The notes below the pieces were generated by a model. That model did no database searches. It was not told where the DNA came from and saw only the letters and a list, made by a program, of their open reading frames with translations. Shown here in pieces: positions 1-7,864 of a stretch of 50,677 nt of DNA (position 1 is the stretch's first letter; each line of letters begins with the position of its first letter). The position numbers and the translations under genes are program-made. Source of the DNA: an uncultured Peptococcaceae bacterium (GTDB lineage Bacteria > Bacillota > Peptococcia > Peptococcales > Peptococcaceae); contig CABUKW010000005.1 of assembly GCA_902492275.1 (NCBI GenBank), positions 1 to 50,677 of the forward strand, in the 5' to 3' direction.

Positions 1-291
1 CGATTTCTCAAAAATATTTTTCATTTTCGTCTGATCGCATAAATTGTCCCAATAATAAGTTAACTCTTTTATCCAATCGTCTACATTTTCATCTGGCATT
101 ACAACATCAAAATCGCCGCCAGCAAAACGCATCAGTCCACCCCAATCTTTTGGTCCTTTATCAACAATTAAAACATCCGCTTCTGGCGATAGTTCTTTTA
201 AACGCTTCGCCGTCCACATCCCGGCAGCACCCCCGCCAACAATCAAAACATCACATACAATATTTTTTTCTTCTATTTCACTTCTAGTCAT
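1..291 (-). CDS. FAD-dependent oxidoreductase, N-terminal part (cut by window start)
   Basis: The 97 visible residues start at the ATG ending at 291 and run off the window. Residues 13-23 read CDVLIVGGGAA, the dinucleotide-binding GxGxxG motif of the Rossmann fold, followed by an acidic strand end (VLIVDKG) that would hold the FAD ribose. This matches the fumarate reductase / succinate dehydrogenase / APS reductase alpha flavoprotein superfamily. There is no signal peptide, so it should be cytoplasmic. The gene lies 42 bp after a 2x[4Fe-4S] ferredoxin gene on the same strand, and the two probably form an electron-transfer pair, as in AprB/AprA. The substrate cannot be told from this fragment; a carboxylate is possible given the transporter nearby. 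Confidence 0.75.
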   Translation of the reverse strand, partial: MTRSEIEEKNIVCDVLIVGGGAAGMWTAKRLKELSPEADVLIVDKGPKDWGGLMRFAGGDFDVVMPDENVDDWIKELTYYWDNLCDQTKMKNIFEKS

Positions 292-333
292 ACATAATCA
301 CTCCTGCTCTTAAAATAGCTTTCCGCCGTTCTT

Positions 334-546
334 TCAATACACTGCCAATGGTAAAAATTCACGAAATGGAAACACATAAATTGCACCTACAGGACAAACT
401 CGTTCACATAAATAACAAGTCATACAATCATCTGTATAAGCAATATAGGCTTTGCCTTTCTGATTCATACGTAATATATCCACAGGACAGGAATTTACAC
501 AAATCCCGCAGCCCCTACACTTTTCTTGGTCTACACTGCTAATCAT
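334..546 (-). CDS. 2x[4Fe-4S] ferredoxin, AprB-like
   Basis: A 70-residue protein with two cluster motifs, CRGCGICVNSCP near residues 10-21 and CMTCYLCERVCP near 41-52. Each is CxxCxxCxxxCP, so two [4Fe-4S] clusters are expected. The second half, with an aromatic-rich stretch before the second motif and a following VGAI, resembles the N-terminal ferredoxin half of APS reductase beta (AprB), but the long AprB tail is missing. A GAAGG site lies 8 nt before the ATG. It is immediately upstream of the flavoprotein gene and probably delivers electrons to or from it. A generic ferredoxin is the alternative. Confidence 0.85.
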   Translation of the reverse strand: MISSVDQEKCRGCGICVNSCPVDILRMNQKGKAYIAYTDDCMTCYLCERVCPVGAIYVFPFREFLPLAVY

Positions 547-611
547 ACAATCTACCTTCTTTTCTATTTTTAATTAAAAAGATTTATGCACATAATTCTT
601 TCTTCATTTAT

Positions 612-640
612 ATTATACAACAGTCATATTTTGATAATAA
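612..640 (-). promoter_or_regulatory. Probable promoter of the ferredoxin-flavoprotein pair
   Basis: On the minus strand a perfect TATAAT lies at 612-617, with a poor -35 candidate (TTATTA, 635-640) 17 bp upstream. It sits between the lysR terminator and the ferredoxin start, leaving about 60 nt of leader. The weak -35 suggests an activator may be needed, possibly the LysR protein encoded next door. Confidence 0.4.
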
Positions 641-690
641 GCCATAGTTTCCTTATATCCGCCCATAAATAAAACAGATAAAAGGCAATA

Positions 691-735
691 AAAAACTGTG
701 GGATTTTCATGATAACCACTGAAATCCCACAGTAT
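691..735 (-). terminator. Rho-independent terminator of lysR
   Basis: Arms at 695-709 and 720-733 (ACTGTGGGATTTTCA against TGAAATCCCACAGT, one bulged T) form a stem of 14 pairs with a 10-nt loop. On the minus strand it is followed by TTTTTATT. It lies directly after the lysR stop and separates that gene from the ferredoxin gene. Confidence 0.85.
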
Positions 736-748
736 TCTATTTATAATA

Positions 749-1675
749 TTATTCTCCGTTTTCCTGAGGAAAATTCTGCCGAAAACGCTCCAAAACAGTC
801 TTCTCTAATCTTGAAATAATTTCCTTAGACCGATAAATACAAACTAACTCTGCACAATACTCTAAATCCTCTACTTGCAATATACGCAATTGTTCACCAT
901 AAATGTAGCAAAGCCGCATTGCATCACTATACATACGCGAACACATTCCGACAGAATTAAATAACATCGGAAACACGGCATCATGATCATACACACGCAA
1001 ACAATCATGCTGATAACCGAACTGCCGAAATGAAATCAAAGTATATTCATCCAGCCCATTGCACGTTACATACGGATATTGCATAATTTCGGACATTTTT
1101 ACTGTAGCTTTTCCAGCCAGAGGATGATTTTTTCCTACCAAAAACACTAACTTTTCTCGCCGCAAAGTAAATTCATGCATATTGCTCTGCAATAAATCAA
1201 ACATATAGTTACTTTTCGTCAAATTTGTATATTGCATAATCCCCAAAGTAATCCTGTCTATTTTTAAATTTTGCATGATCTCTTTATAAGAACCTCTGCC
1301 TATAGAAAAATTTACATTAGGATGATCACATTTCAAGCCTTCCAGAACCTCCATAGCAATGCGGTTTGCCATTGCTACATTCGTCATGACTGTTACGTTC
1401 CCCGACAACTCTATCTTATTCTCATCCTTCACATGCTTTAGTTCCTCTATAGCATTACAAATTTCTTTCACCTTAACCAGTATTTTTTCTCCGTCCTCTG
1501 TAAATTCAATGCCACCACGCCGTTTACGGATTATCAAAGATAATCCTAATTCATGCTCCAATTCCTTAATAGCCATGGATAATGCTGGTTGTGAAATACG
1601 CATTGCTTCTGCTGTAGCAGAAAAAGTTTTATATTGACTCAAGCCAATGTAATACTCCAACTGGGTTAATCTCAT
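749..1675 (-). CDS. LysR-family transcriptional regulator
   Basis: A 308-residue protein from the ATG ending at 1675, chosen because GAAGGG lies 6 nt upstream and the protein then begins MRLTQLEYYIGLSQYKTFS, the usual LysR start. Residues 1-60 hold the winged helix-turn-helix (the TAEAMRISQPALSMAIKELE region is the recognition helix part). The rest is a periplasmic-binding-protein-like effector domain of normal length. It lies downstream of the amidohydrolase-like and DASS genes and upstream of the ferredoxin/flavoprotein pair, so it probably controls that module in response to a small carboxylate. The effector is unknown. Confidence 0.9.
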   Translation of the reverse strand: MRLTQLEYYIGLSQYKTFSATAEAMRISQPALSMAIKELEHELGLSLIIRKRRGGIEFTEDGEKILVKVKEICNAIEELKHVKDENKIELSGNVTVMTNVAMANRIAMEVLEGLKCDHPNVNFSIGRGSYKEIMQNLKIDRITLGIMQYTNLTKSNYMFDLLQSNMHEFTLRREKLVFLVGKNHPLAGKATVKMSEIMQYPYVTCNGLDEYTLISFRQFGYQHDCLRVYDHDAVFPMLFNSVGMCSRMYSDAMRLCYIYGEQLRILQVEDLEYCAELVCIYRSKEIISRLEKTVLERFRQNFPQENGE

Positions 1676-1691
1676 TGTTACCCTTCCCATC

Positions 1692-1707
1692 AATTGATTT
1701 ATCAATT
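1692..1707. promoter_or_regulatory. Palindrome just upstream of lysR (candidate operator)
   Basis: AATTGAT-TT-ATCAATT is a perfect 7-bp inverted repeat placed 17 bp before the lysR start codon. It contains the T-N11-A spacing typical of LysR sites, so autoregulation is plausible, but AT-rich palindromes arise easily by chance here. Confidence 0.35.
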
Positions 1708-1765
1708 CGTTTATAGACTACTATTGATTCTACCATTTAATGGGTTACTTTTCAAGAACGCCCCT

Positions 1766-2614
1766 CTATTCCAAACCTAATAGTCTTGCTGCATTGTGAT
1801 ATAAAACTTTTTCCAACACATCCGGTTTAAAACCGCTGCTTCGATAACACCGGATACCATCTTGCATAGAAATCAAAGGATAGGTCGTGCCATATAAAAT
1901 TTTATCTTGCAGGATATAATTAGCAGCTTGTACATACTCATGACAACCTGGCACATTTAATTGATAAATATCTGGACAAATATAGAGGTTATCTCTTTCA
2001 AAAGCCAGTGCACAAATCTGGGTTACCCAAGGCCACCCACCATGGCAAACTACAATTCGTAATTTTGGAAAATCCCGTACCACTTGGTCAATTACTTGGG
2101 GCATATAGTAAGTAGTGTCTGGGCTTCCCAAACCACCAAACGTAATAGCTGTCAAAATATTTTCTTTTTCTAATTTTTCGTATAGTGGATACATTCGCTC
2201 TTTATCATCCGCATAAAGCGCCTTCTGATTTTTATAAATTGACGGCTCCAATAGCACACCTTGACAAGGACCTTGCACAACATACTGTTCTATCTCTTGC
2301 AAAGCTGTTACTGTATCCTGCACATCCAAGCCAGCCATACCAATGAACTGTTCTGGATATACCTGCAGCAAATCTATCAAGTCCTCGTTTGTGCTTTCTG
2401 GATTATCAGCACGTCGAATGGGAACACAGGCTTTCACCACATCCCATTGTATCATTTCCTGCACCAGCTCTTCTAAAGAACGATGCAGCGCAGAAGCCGA
2501 AACCCTTGCACCATATTTAGGAGACAAATATTGGTCAATACTTTCAATATCTGTATACAAGTAATCTTTCAAATAGCCTTTAAAAGGTGGCCGTACACGA
2601 AAATCAATAATCAT
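1766..2614 (-). CDS. Amidohydrolase-like TIM-barrel protein lacking the usual metal ligands
   Basis: A 282-residue protein of the amidohydrolase-2 (COG2159) type. A GAGGAG site lies 9 nt before the ATG. The fold is suggested by the N-terminal strand MIIDFRVRPP, the VVCHGGWPW strand end (H191) and the C-terminal motif YGTTYP. In active relatives these positions read DxHxH, H and GSDYP. Here the two histidines of HxH are R6 and R8, and the last Asp is Thr (residues 242-246). Only H191 of the main ligands remains, so a metal-free or altered chemistry (lyase, decarboxylase or binding role) is likelier than hydrolysis. It is 22 bp downstream of the DASS transporter gene, suggesting a shared carboxylate substrate. 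Confidence 0.75.
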   Translation of the reverse strand: MIIDFRVRPPFKGYLKDYLYTDIESIDQYLSPKYGARVSASALHRSLEELVQEMIQWDVVKACVPIRRADNPESTNEDLIDLLQVYPEQFIGMAGLDVQDTVTALQEIEQYVVQGPCQGVLLEPSIYKNQKALYADDKERMYPLYEKLEKENILTAITFGGLGSPDTTYYMPQVIDQVVRDFPKLRIVVCHGGWPWVTQICALAFERDNLYICPDIYQLNVPGCHEYVQAANYILQDKILYGTTYPLISMQDGIRCYRSSGFKPDVLEKVLYHNAARLLGLE

Positions 2615-2636
2615 AATCTTACACTCCTCTCCATTA

Positions 2637-4010
2637 TCAAAGCAAGCCTATAAACATCCAATAAGGTACGCCTAACGCCAAAATATACAGCAAACAAACA
2701 ACCATCTTACAACCCATAACTTTCATAAAATCTTTCAAATAAATATTCCCAAAGCCAAAGGTGATAATCCATAAGGTAGATTCATAAGGGAATAGCAAAT
2801 TATTGGTAGCTTCATATAATGTATATAAAATCGGATAGGGATTCACGCCCAAATCCAAACAAATTTGTACCAATGGCGGACTAAACACTGCAAATTCGGC
2901 ACCAGGCGTCATCAGGAAATTTCCCGCTGTAATGATAATCCAAGTTAAGCCTACGAACACAAAATTATTGGCATTTTCCAAAAGCGGCAATACAAGCTGC
3001 GAGAATACCGGACCAATGCCGACTTCATTGGCCGCGCTGCCAATGCTCATACAAGCTGTAATGAAAATTAACGTGCCAAAATTAACATTGGTAATATCCG
3101 TTTTCTCTCCAATATGAAATCCCGGAAAAAATAGGATAAACGGCGCTATCAAAAATCCATACATCATATCAATACCATGAAGCTGGGTTGTAAACAAGAA
3201 AACCAGCAGCAATACCAAAATCACAAGCACTTTCTTTTCATCTTTAGAAATTGCTGGCATTGCCCGCAATTGTTCCACAAAATATCGCTTTCCCTCAATT
3301 TTCTTTTCTGGCTTCATCAGCTTGATGGCCATAAATCCTAATACATAACAAAGAGGAATAAACACAATATTCTGAACAAAGAAATCTACATATCCCAACG
3401 GTAATGGCGTAACAGTAGAAGCAATTCCAAACAAAAAGCCCATGCCATTCGGTGTGTAGATAAAATTGCCTGCTTCTAAGAAGCCCATCATCGTGGCAAT
3501 CATAATTCCTGCCGAAGCTTTGGATTTTCCCGGGTCCAAAGCTTGGCAAATACCATAAGCAATGCCGATTAACGCAATTCCTGTTAATGTACCCGGTACT
3601 AGCAGATTAATAAAGATACTTAATGTAATCAAACCATAAATAATCCCTGCATAAGTTCCACCTGTTTTTGCAATACACCAATAAGCCATTCGTTTCATGA
3701 GCGTCGTACGCTGTACAATGTTTACCAGCACCAAACTGCCAAATACCATCCAAGGAATTGTTCCTGTCCAGCTGGAAAGTACTGTAGCCAATGGAGCCAC
3801 GCCAAATAACGCATACCCAAACATCAAACAAATAGAGGCAATAGCAATATCCACCATATCAAAAATAAACATCAGAATGGCAAACGTTGTGATAATCAAG
3901 AAATTACGCATGAGCAGCGTAAAAGTTTCTGAAACAGGTATGAAAAAAAGAGCAAGTGGGATAAGAACAGTAATCAACCACTTTATCATTGCCGTTTTAT
4001 CTTTACTCAT
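2637..4010 (-). CDS. DASS/SLC13-family carboxylate transporter
   Basis: A 457-residue integral membrane protein with about 11-12 hydrophobic segments and a pseudo-twofold layout: a loop rich in Gly and Pro (NLLVPGTLTGIALIG) near residue 135 and a second re-entrant-like segment (TPGAEFAVFSPPL) near residue 370, as in divalent anion:Na+ symporters. The central hydrophilic loop near residues 235-260 is typical. A GAGGAGG site lies 7 nt before the ATG. It is the first gene of the minus-strand run with the amidohydrolase-like protein and is divergent from tetR. It probably imports a di- or tricarboxylate or related anion. The substrate and the coupling ion are not evident. Confidence 0.85.
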   Translation of the reverse strand: MSKDKTAMIKWLITVLIPLALFFIPVSETFTLLMRNFLIITTFAILMFIFDMVDIAIASICLMFGYALFGVAPLATVLSSWTGTIPWMVFGSLVLVNIVQRTTLMKRMAYWCIAKTGGTYAGIIYGLITLSIFINLLVPGTLTGIALIGIAYGICQALDPGKSKASAGIMIATMMGFLEAGNFIYTPNGMGFLFGIASTVTPLPLGYVDFFVQNIVFIPLCYVLGFMAIKLMKPEKKIEGKRYFVEQLRAMPAISKDEKKVLVILVLLLVFLFTTQLHGIDMMYGFLIAPFILFFPGFHIGEKTDITNVNFGTLIFITACMSIGSAANEVGIGPVFSQLVLPLLENANNFVFVGLTWIIITAGNFLMTPGAEFAVFSPPLVQICLDLGVNPYPILYTLYEATNNLLFPYESTLWIITFGFGNIYLKDFMKVMGCKMVVCLLYILALGVPYWMFIGLL

Positions 4011-4082
4011 CGTAATACCTCCTCATATCAATAAATTTTTTTAGTTTATCTGAAAATAGCACCCAGCGCTGCGTATGCTTTT

Positions 4083-4088
4083 ATTATA
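4083..4088 (-). promoter_or_regulatory. -10 element of the transporter operon
   Basis: A perfect minus-strand TATAAT lies 72 bp before the transporter start codon. No good -35 is visible 16-18 bp upstream (TTTCCC is the best), so activation by a regulator is possible. Confidence 0.4.
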
Positions 4089-4169
4089 AAAGCTTTTCCT
4101 TGTTTGGGAAAGTAACATCCCTAGCTCATCTGTTTTAAGCTTAGACATCTAAAAAAATCTGTTATACAA

Positions 4170-4195
4170 TGAGACAAAACAAACAAACTGTCTCA
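4170..4195. promoter_or_regulatory. Inverted repeat TGAGACA-N12-TGTCTCA
   Basis: Perfect 7-bp arms (4170-4176 and 4189-4195) separated by 12 bp lie in the 250-bp divergent region between the DASS transporter gene and tetR. This size suits a TetR-family dimer, so it is a candidate operator controlling both directions. Confidence 0.45.
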
Positions 4196-4210
4196 TAAGA
4201 AAGAACCTCT

Positions 4211-4241
4211 AAAATCTATTATTTTTGTTATAATAGATTTT
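4211..4241. promoter_or_regulatory. 12-bp inverted repeat over the tetR -10
   Basis: Arms AAAATCTATTAT (4211-4222) and ATAATAGATTTT (4230-4241) are perfect inverted repeats around a 7-nt spacer. The plus-strand TATAAT at 4229-4234 overlaps the second arm. It could be an autoregulatory operator of TetR or, if transcribed, a leader hairpin close to the ribosome binding site. Confidence 0.5.
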
Positions 4242-4260
4242 AAAAGAGAGGAGGATTTTC

Positions 4261-4821
4261 ATGGTCTGCCGGCAAACTACCAAACAGCTTTTATTTGAAT
4301 CATTCCGTGAATTAGCTGCATTAACCCCTTTAGACGACATTTCTGTCAACGATATTGTACAAAACTGCAACACTTCCCGCGCCACATTTTACCGTTATTT
4401 TCAAGATAAGTATGACTTGATGACACAATATTACTGTCAGCAAATTGACTGCATTTGCCAAAAGCATCTATTTGAAAACAATGACTTAGCCAGTATGCAA
4501 GCCGAATATAACGCCTATATTTTGCAAAATCTTCATTACTTCCGCAATCTGGCTAAATACGACGGCCAAAATAATGTGTTTGATACCATCTATTCTTACT
4601 GTGTAAACATGCACATACAACACGCTAAGAAATATTATCCCAACGAAAAACTGCCCGATGATTTATTGTTTGCAATTCAATATCATGCTTTAGGTGGCAT
4701 CAGCATGTTAAAGAAATGGCTCAGCGGAGAAATACAACTGACGCTAGAGCAATACAATGACTATTTTTCTAAATGTATGCCCAGTATTATTAAAAAATTG
4801 TACACGGAACCTCTCCTATAA
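4261..4821 (+). CDS. TetR-family transcriptional regulator (DhaS-like)
   Basis: A 186-residue protein with an N-terminal helix-turn-helix: residues 1-60 contain TPLDDISVNDIVQNC followed by TSRATFYRYFQDKYDL, the classic TetR recognition helix. The C-terminal part resembles the TetR_C_8 (DhaS-like) helical domain. A GAGGAGG site lies 6-7 nt before the ATG. It is divergent from the DASS transporter operon, with two inverted repeats between them, so it is the probable repressor of that operon and of itself. The ligand is unknown. Confidence 0.88.
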   Translation: MVCRQTTKQLLFESFRELAALTPLDDISVNDIVQNCNTSRATFYRYFQDKYDLMTQYYCQQIDCICQKHLFENNDLASMQAEYNAYILQNLHYFRNLAKYDGQNNVFDTIYSYCVNMHIQHAKKYYPNEKLPDDLLFAIQYHALGGISMLKKWLSGEIQLTLEQYNDYFSKCMPSIIKKLYTEPLL

Positions 4822-4860
4822 AAATGTAACAGAAAGACATTACATATAACACAAGCACAA

Positions 4861-4919
4861 AAAAGCTGATGCAGAAAGAACTTGTCTTGCAAGAAAGCTC
4901 TTTCTGCATCAGCTTTTTA
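4861..4919. terminator. Bidirectional terminator between tetR and abrB
   Basis: A perfect 20-bp stem (4861-4880 with 4900-4919) carries A5 at its left and T5 at its right end, and an inner CTTG/CAAG pair in the loop. It lies between two convergent genes and can end transcription from both. Confidence 0.9.
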
Positions 4920-4941
4920 TGTTTGACGTATCAATTACGTT

Positions 4942-5208
4942 TTAGATGATATTGCTGGCCTGGTCCAGATTTTCCACCATTTTTTTCACGCATTCGGTGC
5001 AAACCAGTTTGCCTTTAAAGTTCTGTACATTTTCGGCATTGTTGCAGAAAATGCAGGCTGGTTCATATTTTTTCAGAACAATTTTTTCATTGTCTGTGTA
5101 AATTTCCAGCGCATCTTTTTCATCAATGCCTAATGTTCTTCTCAATTCAATTGGAATTACGACTCTTCCTAGTTCATCTACTTTACGAACGATACCTGTT
5201 GACTTCAT
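4942..5208 (-). CDS. AbrB-family transition-state regulator
   Basis: An 88-residue protein. Residues 1-50 are an AbrB/SpoVT swapped-hairpin DNA-binding domain (STGIVRKVDELGRVVIPIEL). The C-terminal half has CIFCNNAENVQNFKGKLVC and a further Cys, that is CxxC...CxxC, a likely small zinc ribbon in place of the usual AbrB C-terminal dimerisation part. GGAGG lies 7 nt before the ATG. A consensus promoter precedes it. In Bacilli such proteins repress stationary-phase genes; the targets here are unknown. Confidence 0.92.
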   Translation of the reverse strand: MKSTGIVRKVDELGRVVIPIELRRTLGIDEKDALEIYTDNEKIVLKKYEPACIFCNNAENVQNFKGKLVCTECVKKMVENLDQASNII

Positions 5209-5281
5209 AACCGTTCCTCCTCATTTTGTTCAAAATTCCTGTCATCAAACAGAACTTACATTCTTTTCTAGCTATGTGTAA

Positions 5282-5310
5282 ATAATATCATTTTCTGAGA
5301 AAAAAGTCAA
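5282..5310 (-). promoter_or_regulatory. Promoter of abrB
   Basis: On the minus strand TTGACT (5305-5310) is followed after 17 bp by TATTAT (5282-5287), giving a leader of about 65 nt. The palindrome TTTCTGAGAAA lies inside the spacer. Confidence 0.8.
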
Positions 5311-5363
5311 TCAAAATTACGGAAAAGTGTAAATTTTTTCAAAATTTTGTTGTTTCTCAGAAA
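5292..5363. promoter_or_regulatory. Pair of TTTCTSAGAAA palindromes
   Basis: The 11-bp palindromes TTTCTGAGAAA (5292-5302) and TTTCTCAGAAA (5353-5363) have centres 61 bp apart. One sits in the spacer of the abrB promoter, the other 20 bp before the -35 of the metG T-box promoter. They may bind one regulator, possibly AbrB itself. Confidence 0.4.
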
Positions 5364-5382
5364 AATATCTGCAAGAAAAGCC

Positions 5383-5411
5383 TTGACGGACAGCCCGTCT
5401 TTTTCTATACT
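5383..5411 (+). promoter_or_regulatory. Promoter of the metG T-box transcript
   Basis: TTGACG (5383-5388), 17 bp, TATACT (5406-5411): a near-consensus vegetative promoter. The start should be near 5418, a little upstream of the T-box. Confidence 0.85.
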
Positions 5412-5439
5412 ATATTTTATATCCACACAAAATATGCCA

Positions 5440-5679
5440 TTTATGCGAAGAAAGGTAGAGTAGCCGGATAGCTGCTGCCCAGAGAGCTGAACATTTGCTG
5501 CAAGTTCAGACTGTCGGCGCCGGTGAAAATGAGCCCGGAGCGTGATCATGCTGATCCGGTTGATTTCCGTTAACAAATCTGCTGAGGTTCTATCGGCGTC
5601 TATAGCGCCATAGAATAAAGCAGGGTGGTACCGCGACTTCAACTCGTCCCTGTTGTTTTTGACAGGAACGGGTTTTTTG
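5440..5679 (+). ncRNA. T-box riboswitch, methionine-specific
   Basis: The hallmark T-box sequence AGGGTGGTACCGCG is present at 5622-5635, followed by a terminator (stem about 5642-5673, then T6). An AGAGAG-type bulge appears near 5480. In the presumed specifier loop the sequence GTGAAA-ATG-A puts a Met codon at 5529-5531 with the usual following purine. This fits the downstream gene, methionyl-tRNA synthetase: uncharged tRNA-Met would pair with the specifier and the TGG bulge and favour antitermination. The stem I boundaries are approximate. Confidence 0.9.
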
Positions 5680-5855
5680 TTTCTCCCCCAAAATCAATAC
5701 TTTATGTTTCTTCCAAATACGCCATATTCCAACGGATACTGTCAGTATAACAGAAAATTTTCCCGTTGTATATAGCACTTGGTATATTTTACGCGTTCTA
5801 TGTCGATAACAGTAAGAACGCTGTTAACAGAACTTATCTTTAAGGAGGCCTTTCT

Positions 5856-7853
5856 ATGACCGCATCTGCAAGTGAAGCAAAACGTTTTTACATCACCACG
5901 CCCATCTATTATCCCAGCGCCAATTTACATATTGGCCACGCCTACTGCACCGTTATGGCCGACACCATGACCCGTTACAAACGGATGCAGGGCTATGAAA
6001 CCTATTTTTTAACCGGCTCCGACGAACACGGCCAAAAGATTGAACGGGTAGCCAAAGCTCAGGGCGTAACGCCAATCGAATATACCGATAAAATTGTAGC
6101 CACCTTCCAGGCCCTGTGGAAACGGCTGCTGATTTCCAACGATGACTTTATCCGCACAACCCAGCCGCGGCACATGGAAGTGGTTCAAAAGATTTTCCAG
6201 ACCATCTATGACAAAGGCGATATTTACAAATCCGAATATGAAGGCCATTACTGCACCCCTTGCGAAACCTTCTTTACTGAACGGCAGCTGGTAGACGGCA
6301 ATTGTCCCGATTGCGGCCGTCCAACCGAATTAATTAAAGAAGAAAGCTACTTCTTTAAAATGAGCAAATATCAGGACCGTCTGCTGCAATACATCGAAGA
6401 CCATCCTGATTTCATCCAGCCGGTAGCCCGCCGCAACGAGATGATTAGCTTTATCAAGCAGGGGCTGGAAGATTTGTGCATCTCCCGCACGACCTTTGAC
6501 TGGGGGATTCCGGTGCCAATCAACGATAAGCACGTGATTTATGTATGGTTTGACGCGCTGACCAACTATATTTCCGCATTAGGATACAGCACCGACCACG
6601 ACGATTTATATCAGAAATTCTGGCCTGCCGATATCCATCTGGTAGGCAAAGACATTGCCCGCTTCCATGCTATCATTTGGCCTTGTATCCTCATGGCTGC
6701 CGACCTGCCGCTGCCAAAACAGGTATTCGGCCATGGCTGGGTGCTACTGAACAGCGGCAAAATGTCTAAATCCAAAGGCAATGTGGTAGACCCCAACGTG
6801 CTGCTGGACAAATACGGCGTAGACGCGATTCGCTATTTCCTGCTGCGGGAAATTTCCACCGGCTCCGACGGCTATTACTCCGAAGAAGCACTGGTAAAAC
6901 GCATCAACACCGACCTGGCCAACGACTTCGGCAATCTGGTAAGCCGTACTGTGGCCATGATCGACAAATACTTTGACGGTCTCGTTCCGACTGCTGCCGA
7001 ACCAGCCAGTCAATTTGATGCTGAACTAAAGGAACTGGCCGTTTCTGTAGGCAACGAAGCTGCTGCCTGCCTGGAAAAAATGGATTTCCCCAACGCGCTG
7101 GCCGCTATCTGGAAATTAATCAGCCGCGCCAACAAATATATCGACGAAACTGCGCCCTGGGTATTGGCCAAAGACGAAAGCAAAAAAGCTGTGCTGGGCA
7201 CAGTATTGTATAATCTGATGGAATCCATCCGCATCAGCACCATTCTGCTGGCTCCTTTTATGCCGCTGGTGCCGGGCAAGGTAGCCGAACAGACCGGACA
7301 GACCTTAGAGGGCTGCACCTGGGCCGACGGCTGTGTATGGGGCAAAACGGCAACTGGCGTAAAGGTGTGCAAAAAGGAAGCCATCTTCCCACGCATCGAC
7401 CCCAAATCGCTGGATTTGCCAAAAGAAACCGCCAACGCCGAACAGCCTGTCAAAGCAGCAGCTAAGAAAGAAGCTAAAAAGGAAGTAGCCGCAGAAGCTC
7501 CAGCATCGGAAGGCAAAGCGCAAATTACCTACGATGACTTTTCTAAACTGGACTTGCGGGTTGTGGAAGTATTGGAATGCAGAAAAGTCGAAAAAGCCGA
7601 CAAGCTGCTGCAGTTCAAATTAAAAATGGGCGACGAAATCCGCACCGTCGTATCGGGCATTGCCAAATTCTACGAAAAACCAGAAGAATTGGTGGGCAAA
7701 AAGCTGGTGCTGGTAGCCAACCTAGCTCCGAAAAAAATCCGCGGCATCGTTTCTCACGGTATGCTGCTCTCCGCCGCTACTGACGACGACAGTCTGCTGG
7801 AAGTACTGCAGGTAGGCAAAGCCGACATTCCGTCCGGTTCCACCGTTTGCTGA
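5856..7853 (+). CDS. metG: Methionyl-tRNA synthetase
   Basis: A 665-residue class I synthetase that attaches methionine to tRNA-Met in the cytoplasm. The HIGH motif is at residues 25-28 and KMSKS at 302-306. A four-Cys zinc knuckle (CTPCETFF ... CPDCGRP) lies near residues 130-150. The anticodon-binding helical domain follows, then a low-complexity Ala/Lys/Glu linker near 530-555, and a C-terminal Trbp111-type tRNA-binding OB fold (about 560-665) that dimerises the enzyme. TAAGGAGG lies 7 nt before the ATG. It is controlled by the T-box upstream. The 175 bp between T-box terminator and start codon show no further convincing promoter. tatD follows directly. Confidence 0.97.
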   Translation: MTASASEAKRFYITTPIYYPSANLHIGHAYCTVMADTMTRYKRMQGYETYFLTGSDEHGQKIERVAKAQGVTPIEYTDKIVATFQALWKRLLISNDDFIRTTQPRHMEVVQKIFQTIYDKGDIYKSEYEGHYCTPCETFFTERQLVDGNCPDCGRPTELIKEESYFFKMSKYQDRLLQYIEDHPDFIQPVARRNEMISFIKQGLEDLCISRTTFDWGIPVPINDKHVIYVWFDALTNYISALGYSTDHDDLYQKFWPADIHLVGKDIARFHAIIWPCILMAADLPLPKQVFGHGWVLLNSGKMSKSKGNVVDPNVLLDKYGVDAIRYFLLREISTGSDGYYSEEALVKRINTDLANDFGNLVSRTVAMIDKYFDGLVPTAAEPASQFDAELKELAVSVGNEAAACLEKMDFPNALAAIWKLISRANKYIDETAPWVLAKDESKKAVLGTVLYNLMESIRISTILLAPFMPLVPGKVAEQTGQTLEGCTWADGCVWGKTATGVKVCKKEAIFPRIDPKSLDLPKETANAEQPVKAAAKKEAKKEVAAEAPASEGKAQITYDDFSKLDLRVVEVLECRKVEKADKLLQFKLKMGDEIRTVVSGIAKFYEKPEELVGKKLVLVANLAPKKIRGIVSHGMLLSAATDDDSLLEVLQVGKADIPSGSTVC

Positions 7854-7864
7854 GGAACGATCGC

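Noticed and set aside
7010..7516. 168-residue reading frame antisense to metG
   Set aside because: It lies wholly inside the C-terminal coding part of metG, has no ribosome binding site and reads as low-complexity Ser/Ala text, a shadow of the real gene.
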